From Jeotgalibacillus salarius (GTDB taxonomy: Bacteria > Bacillota > Bacilli > Bacillales > Jeotgalibacillaceae), in contig NZ_SORX01000004.1 in the NCBI RefSeq assembly GCF_004405125.1, positions 124,001 to 188,000 on the forward strand: DNA of 64,000 bases, in the 5' to 3' direction. Positions 24,702 to 34,050 of the stretch are shown piece by piece (the first letter of the stretch is position 1; each line of letters starts with the position of its first letter). The position numbers and the translations under genes were made by a program. A model generated the notes under the pieces. That model was not told the origin of the DNA. It searched no databases and worked only from the letters and a program-made list of their open reading frames with translations.

Positions 24702-25877
24702 CTATGCCCTTTGTCTTCTCGTCATCACATCAAAAATAACCGCCAGTGCGAGAACACCGCCCCGAATCATATATTGCGATGCGATTCCGACGCCTAGCAA
24801 GTTCATCCCGTTAACGAGTGTCGCCATTACAACTGCACCAATGACGGCACCTGTTACTTTACCGACACCACCGGCTGCTGAAACACCACCTACAAAAGCA
24901 GCTGCGATAGCATCCAGCTCAAAAAGTGTACCGGCTGTTGTGGTGGCAGACTGCAGGCGGGAAGTAAACAGAATACCTGATAGAGCGGACAGCATTCCCA
25001 TTGAGCCAAAAACAATGAACGTAATTTTGCTGACATTGATACCTGAAAGATGGGCTGCTTCAGGATTACTGCCGACTGCATAAATGTGACGCCCAAGGAC
25101 TGTTTTTGTTGTGATGAAATGATACACCACTAAAACAATTAAAATAATAATCATCGTCCATGAGAATCCGTTATAACCTGCGAGAATCCATGTTACGTAA
25201 CCAATTAAAGAAGATACAAGTACAAGTTGAATGATAAAAAGCGGATTGGAAACTACGTCAAAGCTGTATTTGATTTTGTTTTTTCGGTTTTTTATCATTG
25301 AATAAATATAATAAAGAATGGCAGCTGCACCAATCATTAATGACAGCAGGTGGAGGCCGCCGACTTGTGAAATGGAGGGAATATAGCCATTCCCAATCGC
25401 ATTAAACGCCTCATTATTTACATTAATCGTTCCGGATCTTTCAGTTGCCTGCAGTAAGGCTCCCCGGTAAATAAGCCAACCGGCAAGTGTAGCTACAAAG
25501 GCTGGTATACCAACTTTTGCAACAAGAAACCCTGTTACTGAACCAGCTAGCATTCCCAAAATCAAAATAATCGGGATGACCAGAAAAACCGGCAGATTAA
25601 ACTGTACCAGTAATATCGCAGCGATTGCGCCGAGAAATCCTGCAAGAAATCCAATTGATAAATCAATATGTCTGATGACAATGACCAACATGACCCCAAC
25701 AGCTAAAACAGCAATATAGCCTGAAGAATCTATTAAGTTACTTATATTTCTTGATGACATAAAAAGGCCATCTGTTAAAATTGTAAAGATTAACATGATG
25801 ACGAGAAGGGCAATATACATGCCATAATCCCGGATATTATGTTTTAGTAATGCTTTTGCCTCTTTAAGTAATTTCAT
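24702..25877 (-). CDS. xylH: Sugar ABC transporter permease (XylH/GguB type)
   Basis: The 391-residue polytopic protein of the ribose/xylose permease family has about ten to eleven helices and the conserved GVMLVIVIRHIDLSIGFLAGF and GGVSAAGGVGKVTGAVIGA segments that contact the ATPase. It is longer than RbsC, as is usual for XylH and GguB. ATG 25877 has AGGAG at 8-nt spacing; a GTG at 25886 is too near that site. It is the last gene of the minus-strand sugar locus. Xylose or a related pentose/hexose is the probable substrate. Confidence 0.92.
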   Translation of the reverse strand: MKLLKEAKALLKHNIRDYGMYIALLVIMLIFTILTDGLFMSSRNISNLIDSSGYIAVLAVGVMLVIVIRHIDLSIGFLAGFLGAIAAILLVQFNLPVFLVIPIILILGMLAGSVTGFLVAKVGIPAFVATLAGWLIYRGALLQATERSGTINVNNEAFNAIGNGYIPSISQVGGLHLLSLMIGAAAILYYIYSMIKNRKNKIKYSFDVVSNPLFIIQLVLVSSLIGYVTWILAGYNGFSWTMIIILIVLVVYHFITTKTVLGRHIYAVGSNPEAAHLSGINVSKITFIVFGSMGMLSALSGILFTSRLQSATTTAGTLFELDAIAAAFVGGVSAAGGVGKVTGAVIGAVVMATLVNGMNLLGVGIASQYMIRGGVLALAVIFDVMTRRQRA

Positions 25878-25888
25878 CTTCTTCACTC

Positions 25889-27409
25889 CTATTGTGTTGC
25901 AAGTTCCATGATCTTTTCCTGACTTGCTTCATTTGAAGACAGTTCTCCTTTAATCTCACCTTTGGCCATGACATAGACCCGATCACTCATACCAAGTACT
26001 TCACCAAGCTCTGATGAAATCATGATAATACTCATGCCGCTTTCAATTAACTTATTCATGACTGTGTAAATCTCAAGTTTTGCACCTACATCAATGCCGC
26101 GCGTAGGTTCATCCAGAATCAGGAGTTTTGGTCCAACAAAAAGCCACTTTCCAATTGATACTTTTTGCTGATTTCCACCGCTCAGGTTACCGACCTTTTG
26201 TTCGATGGAAGGTGTTTTAATGCCGAGTGATTTTCTATATTCTTCAGCAGTACGGATTTCTTCGTTGTCGTTGACGACCCCGTATGCCGACAGATCTTTC
26301 AGATTTGAGATCGAAATATTATTTTTAATGTCCTGCAGTAAAAATAATCCGTCTCCTTTTCGATCTTCAGTTACGTATGCGATACCGGATTTAATGGCAT
26401 CACTCGTATGCTTTAATTGGATGGGCTGACCGTCTACAAACAACTCACCTGACGTTTTATATTTTTTTGAATTACCAAAAATACTGAGAGCCAGTTCAGT
26501 TCTTCCGGCACCCATTAACCCGGCTATCCCAACGATTTCTCCATAATTCACATGAAGATCAATGTGTTCTGCTACATTTCTCCCGAGGTGCCCGTCATAA
26601 GCTGACCAGTTCTTTAATTCGAGCAGTCTGTGGTCAGTTACTGGATGATTTCTCTTTGGGTAAATATCTTCGATTTCACGGCCGACCATGTTTTTAATAA
26701 TAGCTGCTTCTGTAATCTCTCCACGCGTTGCATCCAGCGTACAAATGGTTTCACCATCCCGCAGTACAGTCGCTTTATCTGCAATAGCAATTACCTCGTT
26801 AAGCTTATGAGAAATCATAATAGAAGTAATTCCTTGTTTTTTCAGCTCTTTTAACAGGTTTAACAGGTTCGCGCTGTCTGTATCATTCAACGCGGCAGTG
26901 GGTTCATCAAGAATTAGAAGTTTTACCCGTTTACTCAGCGCTTTTGCAATTTCAACTAATTGCTGTTTGCCGACCCCGATTTCTTTTATTAATGTTTCGG
27001 GATTAATGTGAAGGTTTACTTTTTCCAAAAGTTCCTTAGATTTTGTGATGGCTTCATTCCAGTTCAGCACGCCTTTGCGCTGCAGTTCGTTACCGATAAA
27101 AATATTTTCATAGATAGAAAGGTCGGGAAATAATGCTAACTCCTGATAAATGATGACAATGCCGATATCAACGCTGTCACTGATCTTATTGAATTGTTGA
27201 ACTTGTCCATCAAAATAAATATCTCCTGAATACTCTCCATAAGGGTAAACACCACTTAAAACTTTCATCAGTGTGGATTTACCTGCTCCGTTCTCGCCTA
27301 CCAGACAATGAATTTCTCCTCTTTCAACTTGGAAATTAACATTAGAGAGCGCCTTTACGCCGGTAAACTCTTTGGATATGCCTTTCATCTCTAGAATTGT
27401 ATCGTTCAT
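25889..27409 (-). CDS. xylG: Sugar ABC transporter ATP-binding protein (XylG/GguA type)
   Basis: The 506-residue tandem ATPase has two ABC modules: Walker A GENGAGKST and signature IGVGKQQ in the first; LMGAGRTEL and LSGGNQQKVSIGKWL with ILDEPTRGIDVGAK in the second. This fits the RbsA/XylG/MglA family, where the first module's signature is degenerate. ATG 27409 follows AGGAGG. It lies between a hairpin that follows the binding-protein gene and the permease 11 bp downstream. It energises import of the sugar bound by the upstream lipoproteins. Confidence 0.94.
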   Translation of the reverse strand: MNDTILEMKGISKEFTGVKALSNVNFQVERGEIHCLVGENGAGKSTLMKVLSGVYPYGEYSGDIYFDGQVQQFNKISDSVDIGIVIIYQELALFPDLSIYENIFIGNELQRKGVLNWNEAITKSKELLEKVNLHINPETLIKEIGVGKQQLVEIAKALSKRVKLLILDEPTAALNDTDSANLLNLLKELKKQGITSIMISHKLNEVIAIADKATVLRDGETICTLDATRGEITEAAIIKNMVGREIEDIYPKRNHPVTDHRLLELKNWSAYDGHLGRNVAEHIDLHVNYGEIVGIAGLMGAGRTELALSIFGNSKKYKTSGELFVDGQPIQLKHTSDAIKSGIAYVTEDRKGDGLFLLQDIKNNISISNLKDLSAYGVVNDNEEIRTAEEYRKSLGIKTPSIEQKVGNLSGGNQQKVSIGKWLFVGPKLLILDEPTRGIDVGAKLEIYTVMNKLIESGMSIIMISSELGEVLGMSDRVYVMAKGEIKGELSSNEASQEKIMELATQ

Positions 27410-27446
27410 TTTATGCCTCCTAAGCACTTGTCTTTAATTAAAATAC

Positions 27447-27488
27447 AGAGCAATCGTGCCAGGGGAGGTATGCTGACACGATTACTCT
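27447..27488 (-). promoter_or_regulatory. Intercistronic hairpin between binding protein and ATPase genes
   Basis: A 15-bp stem (AGAGTAATCGTGTCA with TGGCACGATTGCTCT on the minus strand) is followed by an AT-rich but interrupted T-run. Such stems often stabilise the upstream binding-protein mRNA or cause partial termination. Confidence 0.7.
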
Positions 27489-27502
27489 TGTAATCAAAAC
27501 GG

Positions 27503-28618
27503 TTATTCTAACCCCTCGAATTCACTTGCTTCATAGTATTCTGAGTCGATTAATTCTGCTTGTACATTATCCTGGTCAACGACGATTACGTCTGTCTGCT
27601 TTGCATTTACTTCAATACTGTTATTGTCATAAGTAGCAGTTGTTTCAGGATCATTGCCGTCCAACACGTCAACTGCCATGCCCATAGCATCTTCTACAAG
27701 TGTGCGCACATCTTTGAAAACGGTCATAGATTGCTTGCCGTCAATGATGTATTGGATAGAAGCTTTTTCAGCATCCTGACCTGTGATCGTGTAATTCGTA
27801 ATCGCGCCATCAGTAGCGAAAACGTCAGCGATTGAACGGGCAGTTCCATCATTTGGTGCAAGAATAGAAACATCACCCTTCATATCAGCACCTGCGGAAG
27901 TTAAGTGTGTTTCAGCTTTGTTCTTCGCTTCACTTGGATCCCAGTTTGTTGTTACCTGTCCAAGGATGCTTCCAAGCTCATCACGGCTTAACTCGGCTTT
28001 ATCTTTTAATGCTTCAGCTTCACTGGAGTTCGCAATCACGAATGTGCCGTCAGCAATTTTCGGCTGAAGTACATTCCATGCACCTTCAAAGAATAGGAAT
28101 GCATTGTTATCAGATGCAGCACCAGCATACAGGTAGAGCGGGATGCCTGAACCTTCGGCCTGATCTACTAAATACTGTCCCTGTGCTTCTCCAACGGCTA
28201 CGCTGTCGAACGTAACATAGTAGTCTACTGCTTCTGTATCAGTGATCAGGCGGTCATAAGATATAACCGTAATACCTTCCTCTTGAGCAGCTTCTACTGC
28301 AGATCCTGCCGCTGTTCCATCATGCGGAGCGATGATTAAGACATCCATTCCTTTACTGATTAATGTTTCAACGTTTTCTTTTTCTTTTGCTGAAGATCCC
28401 TGACTGAATAAAATTTCAGTTGTGTAATCTGAATCTGCCAGTGCATCCTCGAATCTTGTTTCATCCTGAACCCATCTCGGCTCATCTTTAGTAGGTAAAA
28501 CAATTCCTACATCGAGACCGCTTCCGGATCCGGAACCCCCTTCACTGCCGCATCCTGCCAAACCGAATGTTAAGACTGCAGCTGAAAGTAATCCCAGTGC
28601 CTTTGATTTTTTCCCCAT
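27503..28618 (-). CDS. Sugar-binding lipoprotein (ChvE-like)
   Basis: The 371-residue protein has a lipoprotein signal (GLLSAAVLTFGLAGCGSEGG, Cys at about residue 24) and a type I periplasmic-binding fold (VGIVLPTKDEPRWVQDETRFED, VLIIAPHDGTAAGSAVEAAQEEGITVISYDRL). The pattern is nearest the multiple-sugar binding protein ChvE, which takes aldoses such as glucose, galactose, arabinose and xylose. ATG 28618 has AAAGGGG; the frame extends to 28684 without one. It has its own upstream cre-like site and a terminator separating it from the first binding protein, so it may be expressed alone at high level. Confidence 0.93.
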   Translation of the reverse strand: MGKKSKALGLLSAAVLTFGLAGCGSEGGSGSGSGLDVGIVLPTKDEPRWVQDETRFEDALADSDYTTEILFSQGSSAKEKENVETLISKGMDVLIIAPHDGTAAGSAVEAAQEEGITVISYDRLITDTEAVDYYVTFDSVAVGEAQGQYLVDQAEGSGIPLYLYAGAASDNNAFLFFEGAWNVLQPKIADGTFVIANSSEAEALKDKAELSRDELGSILGQVTTNWDPSEAKNKAETHLTSAGADMKGDVSILAPNDGTARSIADVFATDGAITNYTITGQDAEKASIQYIIDGKQSMTVFKDVRTLVEDAMGMAVDVLDGNDPETTATYDNNSIEVNAKQTDVIVVDQDNVQAELIDSEYYEASEFEGLE

Positions 28619-28685
28619 TGTTGTAAGACCCCTTTCAAAATGTGTTTTGTTCTTTACAAGATAAATGTAGCATCGGAAACACAAT

Positions 28686-28699
28686 TGAAAACGCTTTCT
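28686..28699 (-). promoter_or_regulatory. cre-like site upstream of the ChvE-like gene
   Basis: TGAAAACGCTTTCT differs from the cre consensus TGWAANCGNTNWCA only at the last base. It is about 70 bp before the gene start. CcpA control is inferred. Confidence 0.6.
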
Positions 28700-28760
28700 T
28701 ATAGCAGTAAATTATCATCATGCTGTATTTTATTAATATTCAGATAAATCAGCGATCAAA

Positions 28761-28793
28761 ATAAAAAGCTGCGATCCAATTGGACCGCAGCTG
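28761..28793 (-). terminator. Terminator after the XylF-like gene
   Basis: On the minus strand AGCTGCGGTCCAATTGGATCGCAGCT, a stem with one mismatch, is followed by TTTTTATTTT. Confidence 0.85.
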
Positions 28794-28799
28794 ATTACT

Positions 28800-29873
28800 T
28801 TATTGGTTATAGACGTCATCCTCCTGATGGAATCCGTCTGCAATGACTGTTTCTCTGATATTCGTCTGGTCGACAGGAACCGGAGGCAGCAGGATAGAGG
28901 GGACATTGATTTTCCCGTTATTAATCGTCCGGTCTTCCTGTATGTCTTCTCCTAATGCGAGCTTAATCGCCAGTTCCACTGCGCGTTCTGATAGATCATT
29001 AATACTTTTGTACATTGTCAGATTTTGTGTTCCCGCTACAATTCTTTGAACACCTGCCAAATCTGCATCTTGCCCGGCTACAGGAATACTTCCCGCGAGG
29101 TTGTAAGCTTCAAGTGCTTCTATCGCAGCACCCGCCGTCGCGTCATTTCCTGCAATGACCGCATTAATTTTCTGATGATTTACTTCAAGTGCTGTTTCCA
29201 TGTTCTTTTTTGCCACGTCTGGAATCCAGTCTTTTGTCCACTGGTCGAAGACAACTGTGATATCACCTTTTTCAATGTAAGGTTTTAAAACTTTAAAAAC
29301 ACCCTGCTTCATCAGGTGAGCATTGTAATCAGTATCTGCTCCTCCAAGGTAGACATAATTTCCTTTTGGCACCATTTCAGTCATAGCAGTCGCCTGCAGG
29401 ATGCCTACTTGTTCATTATCATAGGATAAATATAAGTCCACTTCCGCATTCCTTACGAGCCGGTCGTATGACAATACTTTAATGCCTGCATCATGGGCTC
29501 TTTCCACAATGGCTGCCATGGATTCTGCGTTGTGAGGAACGACAACCAGTACATCAATACCTTCACTGATCATTTTTTCTGTCTGCCAGATTTGTTTGAC
29601 GTCATCCCCATTTGCAACCGTGACTTCGACTTCTACGCCTGCAGCTTTGGCAGTTTTTAAAAATAGATCACGATCCTTGAACCATCGGTCTTCCTGAAGC
29701 GTATCCATTGAGAAGCCGATTTTGATATCTTTCGGACTCTTTTGTTCAACCGCTTCCGGCGCCGGTTCAACTTCTGTGGCTTTATCTTCAGTTGAGCAGG
29801 CAACCAGCAGAATGGTCATGATACAGGTCAACATAAGTGTTAAGTGTTTTTTCACAAACTTACATCCCTTCAT
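28800..29873 (-). CDS. xylF: D-xylose-type sugar-binding lipoprotein
   Basis: The 357-residue protein has a lipoprotein signal (LTLMLTCIMTILLVACSTED, Cys about residue 26) and a type I binding fold close to XylF: KIGFSMDTLQEDRWFKDRDLF, GIDVLVVVPHNAESMAAIVERAHDAGIKVLSYDRL, YLSYDNEQVG, NAVIAGNDATAGAAIEAL. It starts only nine bases after the regulator gene, so it is cotranscribed with the sensor genes, unlike the second binding protein. It may deliver xylose or a related sugar to the transporter or compete with the membrane sensor for it. Confidence 0.9.
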   Translation of the reverse strand: MKGCKFVKKHLTLMLTCIMTILLVACSTEDKATEVEPAPEAVEQKSPKDIKIGFSMDTLQEDRWFKDRDLFLKTAKAAGVEVEVTVANGDDVKQIWQTEKMISEGIDVLVVVPHNAESMAAIVERAHDAGIKVLSYDRLVRNAEVDLYLSYDNEQVGILQATAMTEMVPKGNYVYLGGADTDYNAHLMKQGVFKVLKPYIEKGDITVVFDQWTKDWIPDVAKKNMETALEVNHQKINAVIAGNDATAGAAIEALEAYNLAGSIPVAGQDADLAGVQRIVAGTQNLTMYKSINDLSERAVELAIKLALGEDIQEDRTINNGKINVPSILLPPVPVDQTNIRETVIADGFHQEDDVYNQ

Positions 29874-29882
29874 GATCAGTCA

Positions 29883-31412
29883 TTACGTGATAAATGTTTT
29901 ACTTCGGTAAGCTGTAGGAGAGAGATGAAAAGCTTTTTTAAATACCTTACTGAAATAATTCGGATCGTGATAGCCTATTTCTATCGCAATTTCCTTCATA
30001 CTTTTCTCAGAGTCTCGCATTAATTTCTTTGCTTTCTCAAGCCGGCAATCAGTCAGAAAGCTGATGTAATTAATGCCTAGCTTTTCTTTAAAAAGCTTAC
30101 TGACATAAATTGGACTCAGTCCTGCTTCTTTACTGATAATTTCTAAAGATAAATCTTCATGAGCATGTTCGATAATATAATGCTTAATTTGTTCTATCAT
30201 GTCCCCATCTGTATTTTGGTTATGTTTTTGATGTGCAAATTTCATCCGGTCGAGCATATAACCAGTTTCAGCCCTCAGCTGCTTATATCCATTTACCTGC
30301 ACAGAATATACAGGAAATTCAACCTCTACACCCATATCTGACAGGACAGATGATATGAGCCAGAGGATTTCAGCTAAGTTTTTTTGTGTCTGAATCACGT
30401 CTTTATTTTCTCTTTCGAATTGATCAGTCCTGTCTTTAACCTCTTGAATTAATTCCTCCCACTTGTTTTGACGGAGGAGTTCATAAAATTTCTGTTCATA
30501 TGCCTTATAAGACTGTGAGTAAAAATCTAGTGTTAACATCGGCATATCTGAATAAAACTGATATTTAACAGGCTGCTGGTAGTTCCTTGTTGCAATAAGA
30601 GATTCCTGATAAGACTGTTTAATCCGGTCAATTGGTTCATACACATCACCAATTCCGATAAACCAACCATCCTGATCCATTTTTCTCAGTGATAGAATTT
30701 GCTTAGCCATTGTAATGGCCTGATGACGGAAGGACTCTCCACTGTTACGAAAGACAATAATCGGAACCTGTCTGCCATTCATTGCACCTGTCCAGCCGCT
30801 TCCGGTTCTTCTGACCACGTCTTTTACAGCGGAGTATGAGCTTTTCGCATCTTCAGGAATGAGGAGGTTCATCACAAATTTATCCCTCGTGATTGGAATA
30901 TTTAGCAGATCAACAAGCTGGTTTAAGTGAACTTCATGGACATGATCAAACAGCAGCTGTGTCACGACATCCGTTTCAAAAACTGCCATTGCTTTCTCAA
31001 TGGTGCTTCGATAGCGTTTACTTTCTTCTGTGGATTTTTTTTCTGCATATATTTTATTCAGTACACCTTCTGCCGTTTTGATGATTTCACTTACTTTACT
31101 CGGCTTTAGGATATAATCGTGTACACCGAGTTTCATTGCCTGCTGTGCATATTCAAACTTGGCATAAGCAGTTACAAGAATGAACTTTGTGTCTGGGTAG
31201 GTCTGATGCAACTGCTCAATGGCTTCAAGTCCTGAAATGCCGGGCATTTGAATATCCATAAAAACCAGGTCCGGCTTAAAGTGACTACACATTTCAATCG
31301 CGATTCTGCCATTTCTCGCTTGCTTAATATCGAGTTCAAGATGTCTTTTCAGAATAATTTCGAGCCCATCACGTTCCATCTGTTCATCATCCACTATAAG
31401 AACTTTGATCAT
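29883..31412 (-). CDS. YesN-type response regulator (receiver plus AraC DNA-binding domain)
   Basis: The 509-residue regulator has an N-terminal receiver (IKVLIVDDEQMERDG; phosphorylated Asp 53 in PDLVFMDIQMPG; conserved Lys in YILKPSKVSE), a middle region of about 270 residues, and a C-terminal AraC pair of helix-turn-helices (LSLEIISKEAGLSPIYVSKLFKEKLG and KEIAIEIGYHDPNYFSKVFKK). It should be phosphorylated by the adjacent LytS/YesM-type kinase and switch on the sugar transporter. ATG 31412 follows AAAGGAG; the start overlaps the kinase gene by 26 bp. Confidence 0.94.
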   Translation of the reverse strand: MIKVLIVDDEQMERDGLEIILKRHLELDIKQARNGRIAIEMCSHFKPDLVFMDIQMPGISGLEAIEQLHQTYPDTKFILVTAYAKFEYAQQAMKLGVHDYILKPSKVSEIIKTAEGVLNKIYAEKKSTEESKRYRSTIEKAMAVFETDVVTQLLFDHVHEVHLNQLVDLLNIPITRDKFVMNLLIPEDAKSSYSAVKDVVRRTGSGWTGAMNGRQVPIIVFRNSGESFRHQAITMAKQILSLRKMDQDGWFIGIGDVYEPIDRIKQSYQESLIATRNYQQPVKYQFYSDMPMLTLDFYSQSYKAYEQKFYELLRQNKWEELIQEVKDRTDQFERENKDVIQTQKNLAEILWLISSVLSDMGVEVEFPVYSVQVNGYKQLRAETGYMLDRMKFAHQKHNQNTDGDMIEQIKHYIIEHAHEDLSLEIISKEAGLSPIYVSKLFKEKLGINYISFLTDCRLEKAKKLMRDSEKSMKEIAIEIGYHDPNYFSKVFKKAFHLSPTAYRSKTFIT

Positions 31413-32850
31413 AACCCATCTCACTCCTTTCTTTTAAAATAAACAGGGATATCTTTGTCCCTTTTCCTGAGATACTCTGTATATCCACCACATGATCACT
31501 TGAATTGAATAGCTTTAATCGCTGGACTACATTTTTAAAGCCGATGCCTGTCCCTTTTTCACTGTTTACCGCACGCGCACTCATTAAAGCGTCTATTTTT
31601 TCTTCAGTCATACCTGGACCATCGTCTTCAACTTCTATTACAACATGGTTCAGTGCATTCTTTATCCTAAACATAATGGTTCCGCCATCCTCGCTTGGTT
31701 CTACTGCATGTATAATCGCATTTTCAACAATTGGCTGAAGAGTCAGACCGGGTATCTGAACATCGAGACACGCCTCATCAATTTCAGTCACAAACGTCAG
31801 CCGATCAGTATATCTTGCTTTTTGAATCTGGATGTATTGGTTTAGAACATACAGTTCTTCATGTAAAGCAGTCGGTTTGTCCATGTGCCTCAAGTTATAA
31901 CGCATCAGATCTGCAATACTGACTAACAGATCACTGGTTTCTTCAGACCCTTCAAGATAAGCCTTTTTTGAGAGTGTATTAAGCGTGTTAAACAAAAAGT
32001 GGGGATTAATCTGACTCTGCAGGCTGAGCAGCTGACTTTCCTTCAGCAGATATTTACTTTCCTGGAGCTCAGCTTCAAGCTTTGCTTTTTGTGTTGTTTC
32101 TATAAACAAATTGTTAATATTAATTCGCATTTGCTCGAACGTTTTGGCTAAAATCGCTGTTTCATCTTTTGAGTCTGCTTCAATTTCTCTGTCGAATTGA
32201 CCTTTTGACAGTCGCTTTGCTGATTCTGTCAACTTCTCGAGCGGTTTCGTAATACGCAGTGAAAACCAGTAAGTGAAAAATAGTAGCATTAATATAATTG
32301 TAACTAGAAGCCATACACCAAGCTCTGTCAGTTTTTCAGAGCGCTCGATCATTTCTCTGTAAAAGATGTCATAGGTCCTTAATTCTTTATCAATAACAGA
32401 GAGCCTCATCTCTGATACATAATCAGCAATATGGATTGCTTCATTCAGTGCTGCTTTGGCAGTATCAGTTTCATCTGATATTTGAAAATTCACTGAGCGC
32501 TCAGTCATTTCAATTAAACTTGCTGTAAGATTTGTATAATTGGTCAGCTCAGATTCATTGTCCGTGTTCCTAAATGCAGTGACCTGATCATATAACTGAC
32601 CCACCCTGTTTTTACGGCGTTCAATCGTTCTGAAGTTTGCATCAGAAGGGTCGAGCAGATAGGCATTCAGTGACGTGACCATTTCCTGACTGACCATATT
32701 CAGCTCATTTATAATCAGATATCGTTCAAGAATCTGATTATACTGATCCTGCATTTTCTGATTGTAGTAGGTGAGAGAAATCCAAATAATGACCATAATG
32801 ATCAATACAACGATTGCCAGCAGCCATATTTTCTTTTGTAAATGTTTCAT
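31387..32850 (-). CDS. LytS/YesM-type sensor histidine kinase
   Basis: The 487-residue membrane kinase has helix 1 at about residues 8-28, an extracellular four-helix-like sensor of about 150 residues, helix 2 at about 178-198, HAMP (LRITKPLEKLTESAKRL), the His box SQINPHFLFNTLNTLSKKA and the ATP-binding N and G boxes (LQPIVENAIIHAV, DDGPGMTEE, GTGIGFKNV). It overlaps the preceding sugar-binding sensor gene by four bases (ATGA), as expected if the two proteins form a complex. Its small sensor lacks a sugar-binding fold of its own. Confidence 0.94.
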   Translation of the reverse strand: MKHLQKKIWLLAIVVLIIMVIIWISLTYYNQKMQDQYNQILERYLIINELNMVSQEMVTSLNAYLLDPSDANFRTIERRKNRVGQLYDQVTAFRNTDNESELTNYTNLTASLIEMTERSVNFQISDETDTAKAALNEAIHIADYVSEMRLSVIDKELRTYDIFYREMIERSEKLTELGVWLLVTIILMLLFFTYWFSLRITKPLEKLTESAKRLSKGQFDREIEADSKDETAILAKTFEQMRININNLFIETTQKAKLEAELQESKYLLKESQLLSLQSQINPHFLFNTLNTLSKKAYLEGSEETSDLLVSIADLMRYNLRHMDKPTALHEELYVLNQYIQIQKARYTDRLTFVTEIDEACLDVQIPGLTLQPIVENAIIHAVEPSEDGGTIMFRIKNALNHVVIEVEDDGPGMTEEKIDALMSARAVNSEKGTGIGFKNVVQRLKLFNSSDHVVDIQSISGKGTKISLFILKERSEMGYDQSSYSG

Positions 32851-33824
32851 TGGCCGCTCAAATCCTTCACAATCTGAATGTCAGTAAAATAACCTTCAAT
32901 ATCAAGCGGCAGGCTGTCTTTTTGCAGCCACTCTGACATTAGTTCCACACTTAACCGGCCCATTTCTTTAGGAGACTGTTCCACTATGCCATCGATTTTT
33001 CCATCCTCAAGCAGCGCATAAGCTCCGCGTTCCTCATCAAATGTGTATATGTAATAAGGCTCTACCTTCCTTCTTGTTTCAATCTCTTTAACAAGCTCTT
33101 CTGTATAAGAGGCGTTCACCGCAACAAATGATGCCGCCTGAGGAAAATGATTGAGCAGGTCGTTCACAGAAGAAAGCCCCTGGTCACTTTCTGCGCCAAT
33201 CTTTGCTTCTATCACACTGATGTCTGGATAATCAGCCAGATAATGTTCAATACCTTCGAGACGCTGACGCTGAAAATACGCCTGTTCACTATCAATCATC
33301 AGAATGACTTCACCAGCCTTACCCATATCTTTGAGTAGTTGTTCGGCAAGCAGTTCACCAGCTTCAAACTGGTCAGACCCAACATAGGTCTTACGAAGAC
33401 TTTCTTCTTTCGGTACATCATGAGCAACAGTCAGAACAGGAATCCCATATGAAGCCGCTTTCAATTTTGTCAATTCTTTAAATTTTTCATGGTCGAGCCC
33501 CTGCACAATAATTCCGTCTACCTTTGAATAAATCGCAATTTCAATTTTTCTAAGAAAATCATCCGTATTATTGCCGTAGATGCCGCTCACATCCAGGTCA
33601 ATGTCCATCTCCACTGCTTTTTCTTCAGCACCAGACGTTACACCTCTCCAAAAAGGGTGGTCTATTTCATTCATAATCAGCACAATGCGCGGCACACCTT
33701 CATCCTGTTCGCTGGAATTCGGTAAGTCCCAGTCTGTATAAAAGACAGCCGCAGCTGCCTGAAATGTAAAATAGAATAGAAAAATACCGACAACCGCAAC
33801 CATAAGTGTAAAAAGCTTTCGCAT
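32847..33824 (-). CDS. Membrane-anchored sugar-binding sensor (XylFII-like)
   Basis: The 325-residue protein has an N-terminal hydrophobic anchor (residues 5-27) with no lipobox Cys, then a type I periplasmic-binding fold (RIVLIMNEIDHPFWRGVTSGAEEKA, VDGIIVQGLDHEKF, KTYVGSDQFEAGELLAEQLL). It is the first gene of the unit and overlaps the kinase gene by four bases. In Clostridium, the similar XylFII binds xylose outside the cell and activates its partner LytS kinase. The arrangement here supports the same role; the actual sugar is unproven. Confidence 0.9.
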   Translation of the reverse strand: MRKLFTLMVAVVGIFLFYFTFQAAAAVFYTDWDLPNSSEQDEGVPRIVLIMNEIDHPFWRGVTSGAEEKAVEMDIDLDVSGIYGNNTDDFLRKIEIAIYSKVDGIIVQGLDHEKFKELTKLKAASYGIPVLTVAHDVPKEESLRKTYVGSDQFEAGELLAEQLLKDMGKAGEVILMIDSEQAYFQRQRLEGIEHYLADYPDISVIEAKIGAESDQGLSSVNDLLNHFPQAASFVAVNASYTEELVKEIETRRKVEPYYIYTFDEERGAYALLEDGKIDGIVEQSPKEMGRLSVELMSEWLQKDSLPLDIEGYFTDIQIVKDLSGQ

Positions 33825-33961
33825 AACAGGAAAGCATCTCCTTTTTAAAGTGAATTAATATTCAGTAAATTATAACAAAAGCCTGATGGTGAGTATATGT
33901 CTGTTTTTCCTGCAGAATTTGGATTTGAACACTCATTAATGGATGAAGTCTGTTATGGTAC

Positions 33962-34050
33962 AGTCGAACGAGAGACTTACTGAGGAAAGTGAAGCGTGTG
34001 TATTCCTGTGGTGGCGTAACATCTGTCTGGAAAAAGACAGACGCTATTTT
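33962..34050 (+). ncRNA. Candidate small RNA ending in an intrinsic terminator
   Basis: On the + strand a hairpin (TCTGTC with GACAGA, extended by GCG/CGC) is followed by TATTTTTT, yet no + strand gene ends here: the nearest upstream genes run on the other strand. The preceding 60 nt (GAGAGACTTACTGAGGAAAG and onward) contain no convincing ORF. The RNA would end against the 3' end of the minus-strand zinc-ribbon gene. The 5' end is approximate and no clear promoter was found. Confidence 0.3.
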
